A stretch of 64,000 nt of DNA from Mesorhizobium sp. M8A.F.Ca.ET.218.01.1.1 (GTDB lineage: Bacteria; Pseudomonadota; Alphaproteobacteria; Rhizobiales; Rhizobiaceae): positions 292,382 to 356,381 of the forward strand of contig NZ_SRUZ01000001.1 of the NCBI RefSeq assembly GCF_004791165.1. Reading direction: 5' to 3'. The position numbers and the translations under genes are program-made. This document shows, piece by piece, positions 42,830 to 52,269 of this stretch; positions within the stretch are counted from its first letter, which is position 1, and each line of letters starts with the position of its first letter. The notes under the pieces are model-generated. The model was not told the DNA's origin. It saw only the letters and a list, made by a program, of their open reading frames with translations, and searched no databases.

Positions 42830-44162
42830 ACGCGGTTTGTATCCGCAGCCGCAGAATTGTCAGCAGGCTCAATCCCCGCACCAGCAGGAAGACGTGCAGG
42901 GCCGCCCACAGACCGGCATTGCCGAAGGCGGGCGCCAGCGTGATCAGCGCGGCGGCAAAGACGAGAAATGACAACAGCATCATGTTGCGCATGTCGCGCG
43001 ACCATGTCGCGCCAATGAAGACCCCATCCATCTGGAAGGCGAGCACGCCACTCAGCGCGGTGAACGCCGCCCACGGCAGATAGACATCGGCCACCTAGCG
43101 GACCTCCTGCGATGTCGTCACGACAGCGACCAGATTGGCACCCGCCAGCAACAGCACCAATGTCGCGCCGCCGGCCAAGCCGAAGCCCCAGAACAGGGTC
43201 AGACGGACCGCCTGCCGGAAGGGTTGCGCCGCCCGCGCGCCGATGGCGCGGCCGGCCAGCTGTTCGGCGGCGGTAGCAAAGCCGTCGAGGAAATAGCCGG
43301 CGACAAGAAAGAAATTCATCAGCACCGCATTGGCGGCGAGCGTCACCGTGCCGAACTCAGCGCCCTGGCGGGTGAACAGCGCGAAGGCGGCAAGCAACGA
43401 AAACGAGCGGATCATGATGTCGCGGTTGAGCGACAGCATGTGCCGGAAGGCGCCCATGTCGAGCAGGCGGTGGCGAGGCAAGGGCGGGCTGGATCGGAAC
43501 CGGCGCACCACGATCGCGAGACCAAGCAGCATGGCGAGGAATTCGCCGGTGGCGGTTGCCCAGGCGACGCCGGAAACGCCCCAGCCAAGTTCCAGGCCGA
43601 GCAGGAAGCAGAGCGCGATGTTGATGCCGTTGAGCACCAGTTGCAGGACAAGCCCGAGCCCGCCCTCGCCGCGGCCCAGCACGTAACCGAGGACGGCGTA
43701 GTTGATCAGCGAGAAGGGCGCGGCGAGCAGCCTGATCCTGACATAGACACCCATCGCCTCGCTGACGCGTGGCCCGGCGTCCATGAACCATTGGGCGCCA
43801 ACGGCAATGAGCGGCGAAAGCGCTGCCAGCACGACGCCGGCAACGACCGCGATCAGCACGGCGCGCCAGAACACCGCCTGTTCCTCGAGGGCGTCGCCAC
43901 GCCCGAAGGCCTGGGCGACGAGGCCGGTGGTGCCCGAACGCAGAAAATTGAAGGTGGTGAAGACGACGTCGAAAGCCAGCGCGCCGGCCGCCAGGCCGCC
44001 AAGCAGGGCGGCATCACCGAACTGGCCGACGACAGCCGTATCGACCAGGCCGAGCAGCGGCGTCGTCAGATAGGCGAGCGTCATCGGCACGGCGATGGCA
44101 AGTACCGAGCGATTGGTGACGGAAAAGGCTCTGGCGTCGGCTGGGATGGCACCGTTGTCCAA
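42822..44162 (-). pseudogene. MATE/DinF-family efflux transporter split by an in-frame amber codon
   Basis: The frame runs from a TTG at 44162 through ten to eleven helices of a MATE transporter (MTLAYLTTPLLGLVDTAVVG is the typical first span) to SQEVR and a TAG at 43097-43095. It then continues in the same frame with VADVYLPWAAFTALSGVLAF and the last helices to 42822. Without the stop, the product would be about 446 residues, the family's normal size. AGGAGG lies eight bases before a GTG that directly follows the TAG, so the second part could be translated separately. Inference: a recent nonsense change, or a split two-chain protein. Confidence 0.8.
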
Positions 44163-44294
44163 AGGATTGCTGCCTTGCTGATTGCGGCTTGATCGGGGAA
44201 CCGATGTGCCCCATTTTTTGGCCACCGCGCAATCGTCCTTCCGCGACGGCCAACCGAAATCCCGCTCTGGCGCGAAACCGTCCGACCCAGTTTG

Positions 44295-45197
44295 ATGCCC
44301 CTGCAGATCGTCCACCACCCCGACTACGACGCCGGCTTTGCCACCAACCATCGCTTTCCGATGAGCAAATATCCGCTGCTGATGGAGGCCTTGCGGGCAC
44401 GCGGCCTGATCAGCCCCGGGGCGCTCAACACAGCCGAACCCGCGCCCGCGTCATGGCTCGGGCTCGCCCACGCGGCGGACTATGTAGACCAGGTCATCCG
44501 CTGCGCCGTGCCTGAAAAAATCGAGCGGGAGATCGGTTTTCCGGTCGGCCCGCGCGTCTCGCTGCGCGCACAGCTTGCCGCCGGCGGCACGGTGGCGGCG
44601 GCGCGGCTTGCCTTGCGCCACGGCATCGCCTGCAACACCGCCGGCGGCAGCCATCATGCGCGGCGCGCGCAAGGCGCCGGCTTCTGCACCTTCAACGATG
44701 TCGCCGTCGCCTCGCTGGTTCTGCTTGAAGAGGGCGCCGCACACAACATCCTGGTGGTCGACCTCGACGTGCATCAGGGCGACGGCACGGCGGACGTTCT
44801 GAGCGATGAGCCGCGCGCCTTCACCTTTTCCATGCATGGTGAGCGCAATTACCCCGTCCGCAAGATCGCCTCGGACCTCGACGTCGCGCTGCCCGACGGC
44901 ACGGGCGACGCCGCCTATGTCGAAAGGCTGGCCGCGACCCTGCCGGAGCTGTCGGCGAGAGCGCGTTGGGACATCGTCTTCTACAACGCCGGCGTCGACG
45001 TCCATGCCGAGGACCGGCTCGGCAGGCTGGCACTTTCCGACAACGGCCTGCGCGCCCGCGACGAGATGGTCATAGGCCATTTTCGGGCGCTCGGCATTCC
45101 TGTCTGCGGTGTCATCGGCGGCGGCTATTCCACCGATGTGCCGGCACTTGCCGCGCGCCACGCCATCCTGTTCGAGGTGGCCTCGGGGTACGCCTGA
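44295..45197 (+). CDS. Histone-deacetylase-family hydrolase
   Basis: 300 residues from the ATG at 44295. The arginase/deacetylase fold is shown by the His pair in GGSHHARRAQGAGFCTFND and the zinc ligands in VDLDVHQGDGT. Bacterial members remove acetyl groups from acetylpolyamines, acetoin-related compounds or proteins; the substrate cannot be fixed here. It is divergent from the MATE gene and convergent with a small membrane gene. Confidence 0.9.
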   Translation: MPLQIVHHPDYDAGFATNHRFPMSKYPLLMEALRARGLISPGALNTAEPAPASWLGLAHAADYVDQVIRCAVPEKIEREIGFPVGPRVSLRAQLAAGGTVAAARLALRHGIACNTAGGSHHARRAQGAGFCTFNDVAVASLVLLEEGAAHNILVVDLDVHQGDGTADVLSDEPRAFTFSMHGERNYPVRKIASDLDVALPDGTGDAAYVERLAATLPELSARARWDIVFYNAGVDVHAEDRLGRLALSDNGLRARDEMVIGHFRALGIPVCGVIGGGYSTDVPALAARHAILFEVASGYA

Positions 45198-45200
45198 AAG

Positions 45201-45464
45201 TCATTTCCGGTAGTTGGCGATCCTGAGCAGGATGAAGGCCGGCACGACGATCGCGGCGCCGAGCAGGATGTAGCCGAGGAAGCGGTCGATGGCGTGGAAG
45301 CCGAGATTCCAAAGGTCGATGAAGAACTTCTGGATACCGTAGAACACATCCATCGGCGACCAGCCGAAGGCGTTCATGACTAGGCCGACGAGAAAGGATA
45401 CCACCAGCAGCTTCAGGACAACCCTGAGCGGCGAGTCGCCGAGAAAGCGCGTCAGTGCGGACAA
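45201..45464 (-). CDS. Small inner-membrane protein
   Basis: 87 residues from a TTG at 45464, chosen because GGAGA lies five bases upstream; no ATG gives a sensible start. Two membrane helices (LKLLVVSFLVGLVMNAFGW and GYILLGAAIVVPAFILLRI) flank an aromatic amphipathic loop (FYGIQKFFIDLWNLGF). It resembles a conserved small rhizobial membrane family (DUF6460-like). Function unknown. Confidence 0.7.
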   Translation of the reverse strand: MSALTRFLGDSPLRVVLKLLVVSFLVGLVMNAFGWSPMDVFYGIQKFFIDLWNLGFHAIDRFLGYILLGAAIVVPAFILLRIANYRK

Positions 45465-45560
45465 TGCCGTCTCCCGATTGAGATGCCCGGACTCATGGGC
45501 ACGGCCAAGAGATACGTGCTTGGCGGCCATCCAGCAAGCCGGCACGAGCCAGGACCGTTG

Positions 45561-46403
45561 CTAGCGTCCGGCTGCCGTGGAAAGCCCGCAGCGCTCGAGC
45601 ATCTGCCCCAGAGGCGAGCCCTGTGGAACGGTGCGGCCGATCATCCACTGGCGGAGCGTATGGTCGAACAGATGAATGCACAGCGTACGCGGAGTGCCGA
45701 TATCCGAAAGCGAAAGGTCCGGATCGAGCAGCATTGCGACCTGATGGTGACTAAGCGGATAGAAGACGTCGATGGGAACCGCGTGACCGATGTCGCCGGT
45801 TCTGCTGGCGAAATAGGTGAGCGCCTCGGGGCCCAGCCTGCCCCAGCTATAGTTGGAAATGTGGATCGGCAGGCCGATGAATTTGCGCAACCTGTAGCGC
45901 ATCAGCCTGGAGCGGTTGAGCCAGGGCACGATGTAATACGGATCTTCCGCGAATTTCAGCATCTCAAGCAGTGTCTGGTTGCCGGCCGGCAATTTCAGCA
46001 CGGCGCCGTTAAGTTGGTCGCTCGACTGGTAACCAAGGATATAGTCCTGTTTCGGGATGGGCTTGAGACAAAACACGTCGCAATCGACGTACAGGCCGAG
46101 CCCTGCTTCCAGGATCTTCAAGCGGTAGAGATTGGAAAAGAGGGACGGACTTCCGTTCGACCTGTAGTAGACGATCCGCTCCCTTGGCATCAGTTTCGAC
46201 GCGTCGACCGTTTCGACGCCTGGCGGAACATTGCGTGGGGTGTCGTAACAATGAAGATGCACCCGGTGGCCCGCCAGCACGAAGGAACGCAGGCACGCGG
46301 CATGCAGGTCGTCCAGGGATGCTCCGATCCAAACGGCATTGACGACAGGTTCGATGGCGCCATCCGGCGCTGCTTCCGGATGTTGCCTGTCCATGCCGAT
46401 CAC
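45561..46403 (-). CDS. DXD-type glycosyltransferase-like protein
   Basis: 280 residues. A DCD in LGLYVDCDVFCLKP, preceded by SNLYRLKILEAG, is the metal-binding DXD of capsule-type sugar-binding glycosyltransferases (Gly_transf_sug group). NAVWIGASLDDL at the N-terminus is the donor-binding start of such enzymes. It is cytoplasmic. The start overlaps the preceding gene by four bases, so the two act together in building a surface glycan. Confidence 0.75.
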   Translation of the reverse strand: MIGMDRQHPEAAPDGAIEPVVNAVWIGASLDDLHAACLRSFVLAGHRVHLHCYDTPRNVPPGVETVDASKLMPRERIVYYRSNGSPSLFSNLYRLKILEAGLGLYVDCDVFCLKPIPKQDYILGYQSSDQLNGAVLKLPAGNQTLLEMLKFAEDPYYIVPWLNRSRLMRYRLRKFIGLPIHISNYSWGRLGPEALTYFASRTGDIGHAVPIDVFYPLSHHQVAMLLDPDLSLSDIGTPRTLCIHLFDHTLRQWMIGRTVPQGSPLGQMLERCGLSTAAGR

Positions 46404-47344
46404 TTGCCCTCGATGCCCCTGACCTCTGCCGTGAAATCGCGGATGATCCTGGCGGGCGACCGAAGTTCACGCATGGCTGCCCTGTATCCGGCCGCCCGTT
46501 CCTCGAGCTCCCGCATGGGCTGCCAGAGGTCCTTCAGGAGATCGAGCCCAGGACCGCCATATGGGCGAAAATACCGCCCGGCAACCGCATCCAGCGAGCC
46601 TGCCGGCACCCCGACCGGCACGCAGCCGGCATAGGCGCATTCGACATATTTCATCAGCTCGACATTGTAGCGCGTCCCGCAAAGGAAGAAGTGGCTGAAT
46701 TGCGCCGCAAGACCGATGTAGCGCGCATGCGTGAAGTCATGACGGGGTGGCTTGCCATGTTCGGGATATCCCGGGTGTTTCAGGTCGAAGATGAACAGTC
46801 GCAGCCAAGGAAAGCGCGCACGCCGGCGACGCAAGGCATAGCGCACCGGGTATAATGTTCTGGAATTGCTGCCCGACAGGAAGACCCCGCGGCGACGGCC
46901 GGCCAAGGGAATCTCGACCTCCCGCGAGGTATCGTAGGGATAGGGCAAATGGACCACGCGAGAGACTTTCAGCGTCCCTACGAATGCCAGGAATGGCCCC
47001 TCGGGATCATAGGTCGTGGCATAGTGAACGCCGGGATGGTCGGCGCAATCGAAGATGAACCTGACACAGGGGTTGGTTGTCTCCGGCATGTCCGAATCGC
47101 TGACCCGGAAAAAGAGCGCGGGCCTGTCGCTTGCGGGGACCGCCAGGTGCTTTTTCAGCACCTCGACGTCTCCGGGCTCCAGGCGATTGTCGACGACGGC
47201 GACCTCGCAATGGCCCCTGCCGATCTGGCTGATCGGCCGGGCCTCCCATGAAAACGGCCTGGCGAAGGCCGGGCCCACGCCTGGGTAGATCGCCTTGTCA
47301 TATGGATGCGTGTCCGAATGGAAATAAATGATTCGCAAAAGCAA
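46400..47344 (-). CDS. Glycosyltransferase-like protein
   Basis: 314 residues from a TTG at 47344, with GGGGGAA upstream; a TTG two codons later is also possible. The C-terminal half (FSHFFLCGTRYNVELMKYVE, then YAGCVPVGVPAGSLD) resembles the donor-binding end of exostosin- or GT1-like enzymes, where the structure R-E-cluster-G-PV is common. The N-terminal half is unrecognised. Pairs with the overlapping gene downstream. Confidence 0.55.
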   Translation of the reverse strand: MLLRIIYFHSDTHPYDKAIYPGVGPAFARPFSWEARPISQIGRGHCEVAVVDNRLEPGDVEVLKKHLAVPASDRPALFFRVSDSDMPETTNPCVRFIFDCADHPGVHYATTYDPEGPFLAFVGTLKVSRVVHLPYPYDTSREVEIPLAGRRRGVFLSGSNSRTLYPVRYALRRRRARFPWLRLFIFDLKHPGYPEHGKPPRHDFTHARYIGLAAQFSHFFLCGTRYNVELMKYVECAYAGCVPVGVPAGSLDAVAGRYFRPYGGPGLDLLKDLWQPMRELEERAAGYRAAMRELRSPARIIRDFTAEVRGIEGK

Positions 47345-47793
47345 ATTCCCCCGAATTGCCTGGCACCAGCGAACCGAAGCCCCGCCCTCGAGGCCGATTG
47401 CCGTCGGATTTTGTACGCTTCCGCGCGTGAGGCGGGCAACTGGGAAGCCTGTTCATGTCAAACAAGTGATCGAGTTTCCCGGTTGCCCGAGATTCGCAAT
47501 TCTTAAATATGGGTAAACAATTTCATTTTAATTTATTGAAAATAAAGCACAAAATCGCCGTTTTCCAGTTTTGCGCAATGTGCGTGCAATTTTCACTTGC
47601 GAGATACCAGGCGTCTTTCAGGTGACGGACCGCGCGGCGATCTACCCGTACCACATAGCCGGCGAAAGCCGGTCCCAGAACCGCGCGGCCATCCAGAAAG
47701 ACACCAATCGGAGCTGACCGCCCCAATGGTCAGGGTCCTCAGCAGTTAACCAGCGTATCGGGTGCGGATGCGCGTTTGTGTTGGAGTAATGCA
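47345..47793. promoter_or_regulatory. AT-rich divergent intergenic region
   Basis: 449 bases between a leftward glycosyltransferase gene and a rightward outer-membrane gene. Bases 47500-47600 are much richer in A and T than the surroundings, and TTGCGCAA (47571-47578) is a palindrome. Promoters for both genes should lie here, but no hexamer pair is convincing. An overlapping minus-strand frame at 47523-47726 shows no gene-like features. Confidence 0.4.
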
Positions 47794-48411
47794 GTGTCCC
47801 CTCAAGCAAAGATCGTCCTGACGGCGGGTGCCCTTGCCGTCTGCCTCCTCGGGCCGGCAACAGCCGCCGACCTCTCGCCTGCCTACAACGACCCTCCTGC
47901 CTCCCAATGGAGCGGCGCCTATGTCGGCGTCCATGGCGGCACGGCATTCACGGGAATGCCGAACCCGTTCGCCGGCCGAAACGGCTTCAGCGGCGGCGTC
48001 CAGGCAGGCTACAACCAACAGATGGGCCCGGCGGTTCTCGGCGCCGAGATCGAAGGTTCCTATCTGGGCGGTGCCGAGCACAATGTCCAGGGCGGCAAGA
48101 TCAAGGAAAAATGGCGTGGCGCGGCCAAGGCGAAGGCCGGCGTGAGCTTCGACCAGACGCTGCTGTTCGGAACCGGCGGCGTGGCCATGACCAGGTTCGA
48201 CAAGGGCGACGGCGTGAGCAGCAGCGACGGATGGAAGGTCGGTTACCTCGTCGGCGCCGGCATCGAGCAGGGCTTCGCCGGCGGCCTCTCGGCCAAGGTC
48301 GAGTACGACTATGTCCGCACCCCCGACGTGGAAACGACGTCGGCCCTTGGCAGGTCCAAGGAGACGATCGGCAGCCACGAGCTGAAAGCCGGCATCAACT
48401 ACCGGTTCTAG
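47794..48411 (+). CDS. Outer-membrane beta-barrel protein
   Basis: 205 residues from the GTG at 47794, with GGAG seven bases upstream. A signal peptide ends GPATAA, then DLSPAYNDPP and an eight-stranded barrel of the OmpA-like/Omp25-type (WSGAYVGVHGGTAFTG start, C-terminal HELKAGINYRF with terminal Phe). Known relatives in rhizobia and Brucella stabilise the outer membrane. Expressed alone. Confidence 0.85.
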   Translation: MSPQAKIVLTAGALAVCLLGPATAADLSPAYNDPPASQWSGAYVGVHGGTAFTGMPNPFAGRNGFSGGVQAGYNQQMGPAVLGAEIEGSYLGGAEHNVQGGKIKEKWRGAAKAKAGVSFDQTLLFGTGGVAMTRFDKGDGVSSSDGWKVGYLVGAGIEQGFAGGLSAKVEYDYVRTPDVETTSALGRSKETIGSHELKAGINYRF

Positions 48412-48591
48412 AAACAGCAGGCGGCCGACCTCGATCGCGCGATGGCCGCGGCATCGCGCGATCTTCTTGTTCTTGATGCCTGGACGCAGACATCCCGCCC
48501 GAGGCGACGAAGCATTCCATGCTTGTCGCAATGTCGATGTAATCTTCGCAATCTAGGTCGCCTGCGTGAATTTTCACCATGGGAATCAGCA

Positions 48592-48978
48592 ATGTCCACG
48601 CATCGCCCGGGCCGACGGACGTCCAAGCTATTGTTCATTGCTATCGCGCTCGCATTGGCGGGCTGCGCCTCCGACATCATGAAGAACTATGTCGGACAGC
48701 CGGTCGAATCGGTCGTTCTGGATTACGGGCCGCCAACGGCGATCGTCGACCTCGGCCGGGGAGAACGCGCCTATCAGTGGCGCCAGGTCTCGACGTCAGC
48801 GGTTTCCGGGACATCCAGCGGCGAGGTTCGCCACACAAAACACCGAACCGTCTATGAAGAGACCGAAACGCCCGGCTATATCGAGCGCAAGGAATGCTTC
48901 TACACATTTTACGCCCGCGCTTCCGGCGGCCGCTGGTTCATCACCAATTTCCGCCGGCCGAAGCTGGAATGCGAGTGA
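48592..48978 (+). CDS. Lipoprotein
   Basis: 128 residues from the ATG at 48592. A lipobox LALAGC after a basic start makes it a lipoprotein with Cys at residue 25 or so. The mature part (IMKNYVGQPVESVVLDYG, PPTAIVDLGRGERAYQWRQV) has the SmpA/OmlA-like opening found in small envelope lipoproteins. It lies 46 bases before the two-component operon and could be coexpressed with it. Confidence 0.75.
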   Translation: MSTHRPGRRTSKLLFIAIALALAGCASDIMKNYVGQPVESVVLDYGPPTAIVDLGRGERAYQWRQVSTSAVSGTSSGEVRHTKHRTVYEETETPGYIERKECFYTFYARASGGRWFITNFRRPKLECE

Positions 48979-49024
48979 ACCGCCGTGCCGCAAATTCCGC
49001 GGCCACGCGCTAAGGAGAACGCCA

Positions 49025-49699
49025 ATGCGCGTCCTGCTGATCGAGGATGAACCGGAAATGGCCTCCGTGCTGAAGGCCGCTCTGGAGCGCCTGGACATCA
49101 TCGTCGACCATGCCGCGACCTTGGCCGATGCGGAGGCGGTGGCTCGTTTGGGCCATCACGACGCCGTGGTGCTGGACCGCCGGCTGCCGGATGGCGATGG
49201 CCTCAGCCTGATCCCGCGCCTGCGCGCCCTGCATCTGGATGTGCCGGTGATCGCGCTGACGGCGATGAGCGGGCTGGAGGACCGGGTTGCCGGGCTCGAT
49301 GCCGGCGCCGACGATTACATGGTCAAGCCTTTCGCCACGGTGGAACTCGTCGCGCGGCTCCACGCCTTGCACCGCCGCTCGTTCACCTCGCGCGCCAATC
49401 AGACAATGGTCGGCCGCCTCACCTATGATTTCCGCCATCGCGAGGCGCTGGTCGAGGATCACGCGCTCGATTTGCCCCGGCGTGAAAGGCTGGTGCTTGA
49501 AACGCTGATCCGCCGGCCGGGCCGGACCATCATGCGCAGCGCTCTCGAGGAGGCCGTCTACGCCCTGGACGACGAGATCGGCTCGAATGCGCTCGACGCA
49601 CATGTGTCGCGGCTGCGCCGCAAGCTCGACGATGTCGCCGCCGGCATCGAGATACGAGCGATCCGCAATCTCGGTTATCTCCTGCGGGCAGCCTCGTGA
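49025..49699 (+). CDS. OmpR/PhoB-type response regulator
   Basis: 224 residues from the ATG at 49025, with AAGGAGAA upstream. Receiver with LLIEDEPEMASVL and Asp in VVLDRRLPDGDG, the conserved Lys in DDYMVKPF, then a winged helix (residues 130-220, NALDAHVSRLRRKLDD). It controls genes in response to the kinase encoded next; the stop overlaps the kinase start. Possible targets are the envelope genes around it. Confidence 0.92.
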   Translation: MRVLLIEDEPEMASVLKAALERLDIIVDHAATLADAEAVARLGHHDAVVLDRRLPDGDGLSLIPRLRALHLDVPVIALTAMSGLEDRVAGLDAGADDYMVKPFATVELVARLHALHRRSFTSRANQTMVGRLTYDFRHREALVEDHALDLPRRERLVLETLIRRPGRTIMRSALEEAVYALDDEIGSNALDAHVSRLRRKLDDVAAGIEIRAIRNLGYLLRAAS

Positions 49700-51126
49700 A
49701 GAAAGTGCGCGCACGCTCGTTGCAATGGGTCCTGGTCCGCCGGCTGATCCTGCTGCAGGCGGCGACGCTGCTCCTCTTCATCGTGCTGTGCGCGGCAGCC
49801 CTTTGGATCGCCAATCCGAGCCTGCTCATCGACAACGAGGCTGCCGTCGCGGCCGTCAAGGATGCCGTCGACCGCGACAAGGACGGCAGGCTGGTCGTCC
49901 GTGAAACGGAAGAGCTTACCGCGTTCCGCCAGAGCTTCCCCAATGTCTGGTACATCGTTCGCGACGATAGCGGGCAGAGCGTCCGTTCCGGCACGATCCC
50001 GGATGTCTACACCAAGGACTTCGGCGTCCTGCTCGGCGAGGCAGACCACGCCACGATCGGATTCTCCGACAAGGACATGCGGCCGGAAGCCTATATCGAA
50101 AACGCTTCGACCAAAGCCGGCGCGGTACGGATCATCGCCGCGACGCAGTCGTCGCGCCAGGAGACCGACGGGCTCGAGATCAACATTTCGGCCACGGTGG
50201 AGGTCGCCCGGTATCCGGACGGCAGCAGGAACTGGGAACGCGCGCTGCCGGCGCTGGCGCTCGTCATCGCGATCCTGCTGTTGCCCATCGTCCTCGTCAT
50301 GGGCGCCACCACACTGGTGACGACGCCGGCCGTGGTCCGCCGCTCCCTTGCCGGCCTTGTCGAAACCGTCCGCCAGGCGGCGCGCATCGATATCGGCACC
50401 CGTGCGATGCAGCTGCCGGTCAAGCACGTGCCGCAGGAGATCGCGCCGCTGGTGCATGCCTTCAACGAGGCTCTGGCGCGCCTCGCGCAGGGGTACGACC
50501 GGCACAACCGTTTCCTCACCGACGCGGCGCACGAACTGCGCACGCCGATCGCCATCCTGCGTACACGCGCCGAGCTGCTGCGGCAGGAGCCGCAAAGCAC
50601 GCGGCTGCTGCATGATATCGAGCGCCTGTCGCATCTCGCACAGCAACTGCTCGATCATCAATTGCTCGACCGCCCATCCGACCAGCGCGAGATCGTCGAT
50701 CTCGACGATCTTGTCAGCCGGGTGGCGGCCGACTTCGCGCCGCTCGCCATCGAGGCCGGCTACGACCTTGCCTTCGAGCCGTCGCCCGACAAGACACGCG
50801 TCGAAGTCAACGTGCTGCAGATCGAGCGGGCGCTCGCCAACCTCGTGCGCAACGCCATCGAGCATGGCGGCGGCGGCGGTACCATCACGATTGCGATCGA
50901 CCGGACGGGTGGCATCGAGGTGCGCGACGAAGGCCCGGGCATTCCCGTGGAAGAGCGCGAGAATGTGTTCGAGCCCTTCTATCGCCTGCAGCCGCAATCG
51001 CGCGGGGCCGGGCTGGGACTGAATCTCGCCCGGCAGATCGCGCTGCTGCATGAGGGAACCATCCGTATCCTGGCGGGCTCATGGCGCGGTGCCCGCATCC
51101 GCATGGAACTGCCGGTTCGTTCGTGA
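49696..51126 (+). CDS. Membrane sensor histidine kinase
   Basis: 476 residues from the GTG at 49696, overlapping the regulator gene by four bases. Two membrane spans (about 18-38 and 178-200) enclose a periplasmic sensor domain. HAMP-like linker, then HisKA with DAAHELRTPIAIL, and a HATPase with NLVRNAIEHG, DEGPGI and GAGLGLNL. The signal is unknown. It is the sensor partner of the preceding regulator. Confidence 0.92.
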   Translation: MKKVRARSLQWVLVRRLILLQAATLLLFIVLCAAALWIANPSLLIDNEAAVAAVKDAVDRDKDGRLVVRETEELTAFRQSFPNVWYIVRDDSGQSVRSGTIPDVYTKDFGVLLGEADHATIGFSDKDMRPEAYIENASTKAGAVRIIAATQSSRQETDGLEINISATVEVARYPDGSRNWERALPALALVIAILLLPIVLVMGATTLVTTPAVVRRSLAGLVETVRQAARIDIGTRAMQLPVKHVPQEIAPLVHAFNEALARLAQGYDRHNRFLTDAAHELRTPIAILRTRAELLRQEPQSTRLLHDIERLSHLAQQLLDHQLLDRPSDQREIVDLDDLVSRVAADFAPLAIEAGYDLAFEPSPDKTRVEVNVLQIERALANLVRNAIEHGGGGGTITIAIDRTGGIEVRDEGPGIPVEERENVFEPFYRLQPQSRGAGLGLNLARQIALLHEGTIRILAGSWRGARIRMELPVRS

Positions 51127-51246
51127 CCCGGCCGTTGACGGCGCCGAACGCATATCGGCCAGCCAGCCAGTGGCCACGCCGGCTCCTGACTTATCTGTTT
51201 TCTAACCAATTGCTGCTATTGTCATCTCCACAGTGGGAGCCAGGCT

Positions 51247-52269
51247 TTGGCGGGAACGGGAAAAATCGGCGCGCACCGCGCACCCATGTTGTCGGTCGTC
51301 GTGCCTTGCTACAATGAACGCGCCGGCGTGGCGGAGCTTCATCGGCGTGTCAGCGCGGTATGCCTCGAGCAAAGCCTCCCCTACGAGATCGTGCTCGTCA
51401 TCGACGGGGCGACCGACGGCACTCGCGAGGCCATTTTCGACCTGGCCGAAAAGGACGACCATGTCGTCGCCATCGATCTTGCACGCAACTACGGCCACCA
51501 GATCGCCTTGAGCGCCGGGCTGGAGTTCTGCCGCGGCCAGCGCATTCTCATTCTCGACGCCGATCTCCAGGATCCGCCCGAACTGCTGGGGGCGATGATG
51601 GCGAAGATGGATGAAGGCTTCGACGTCGTCTACGGCCAAAGGGTGAAACGGGAGGGCGAGAGCTGGTTCAAGCTGGCCTCCGCCTCGATGTTCTACCGCC
51701 TGCTCGGCAGGATGGTCGATGTCGAGATCGCGCCGGACTCCGGAGATTTCCGGCTGATGAGCCGCCGTGCGCTGGACCATCTGATTGCAATGCCCGAACG
51801 CTACAGGTTCATTCGCGGCATGGTGAGCTGGATCGGGCTGAGGCAGGTCGCCTTCCCTTATGAACGGCACCGGCGCTTTGCCGGCACCACCCACTATCCG
51901 CTGAAGAAGATGGTTCTTCTGGCGATCGACGCAATGACCAGCTTTTCGATCGTGCCTTTGCGCTTTGCCTCGCTGCTGGGGATGATGTTCGGCCTGCTCG
52001 GCCTGGTCGTGCTCAGCTATACGCTGTTCGAATGGTCTCGCGGCAATGTGCTGCCCGGCTGGACGAGCCTTGCCGCGATCATGCTTATACTAGGAAGCGT
52101 ACAGCTTCTGGTGCTGGGCATCTTCGGCGAGTATCTCGGCCGCATGTACATGGAAACGAAGCGGCGGCCGCTCTATTTCGTCAACGGGATCGTTTCGCGC
52201 AGCGAGCCAGCCCAGGGTCTGCCCGCGCATCGTCTGCAGGAGATGGCGAAGAGAGCCGCCCGTGCTTGA
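51247..52269 (+). CDS. GT2 glycosyltransferase, GtrB/DPM1-like with membrane tail
   Basis: 340 residues if the TTG at 51247 is used; an ATG at 51286 starts at the conserved LSVVVPCYNERAG. The GT2 catalytic region contains DADLQDPP (DXD) and SGDFRLMSR. Two C-terminal membrane helices (LRFASLLGMMFGLLGLVVLS, SLAAIMLILGSVQLLVLGI) are the GtrB-type anchor. Such enzymes move a hexose to polyprenyl phosphate at the cytoplasmic face for later surface-glycan decoration. The stop lies inside the start of the methyltransferase gene. Confidence 0.9.
   Translation: MAGTGKIGAHRAPMLSVVVPCYNERAGVAELHRRVSAVCLEQSLPYEIVLVIDGATDGTREAIFDLAEKDDHVVAIDLARNYGHQIALSAGLEFCRGQRILILDADLQDPPELLGAMMAKMDEGFDVVYGQRVKREGESWFKLASASMFYRLLGRMVDVEIAPDSGDFRLMSRRALDHLIAMPERYRFIRGMVSWIGLRQVAFPYERHRRFAGTTHYPLKKMVLLAIDAMTSFSIVPLRFASLLGMMFGLLGLVVLSYTLFEWSRGNVLPGWTSLAAIMLILGSVQLLVLGIFGEYLGRMYMETKRRPLYFVNGIVSRSEPAQGLPAHRLQEMAKRAARA

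Noticed and set aside
47523..47726. Minus-strand frame of 67 codons in the AT-rich gap
   Set aside because: No ribosome binding site, atypical composition, and it covers the likely divergent promoter region.
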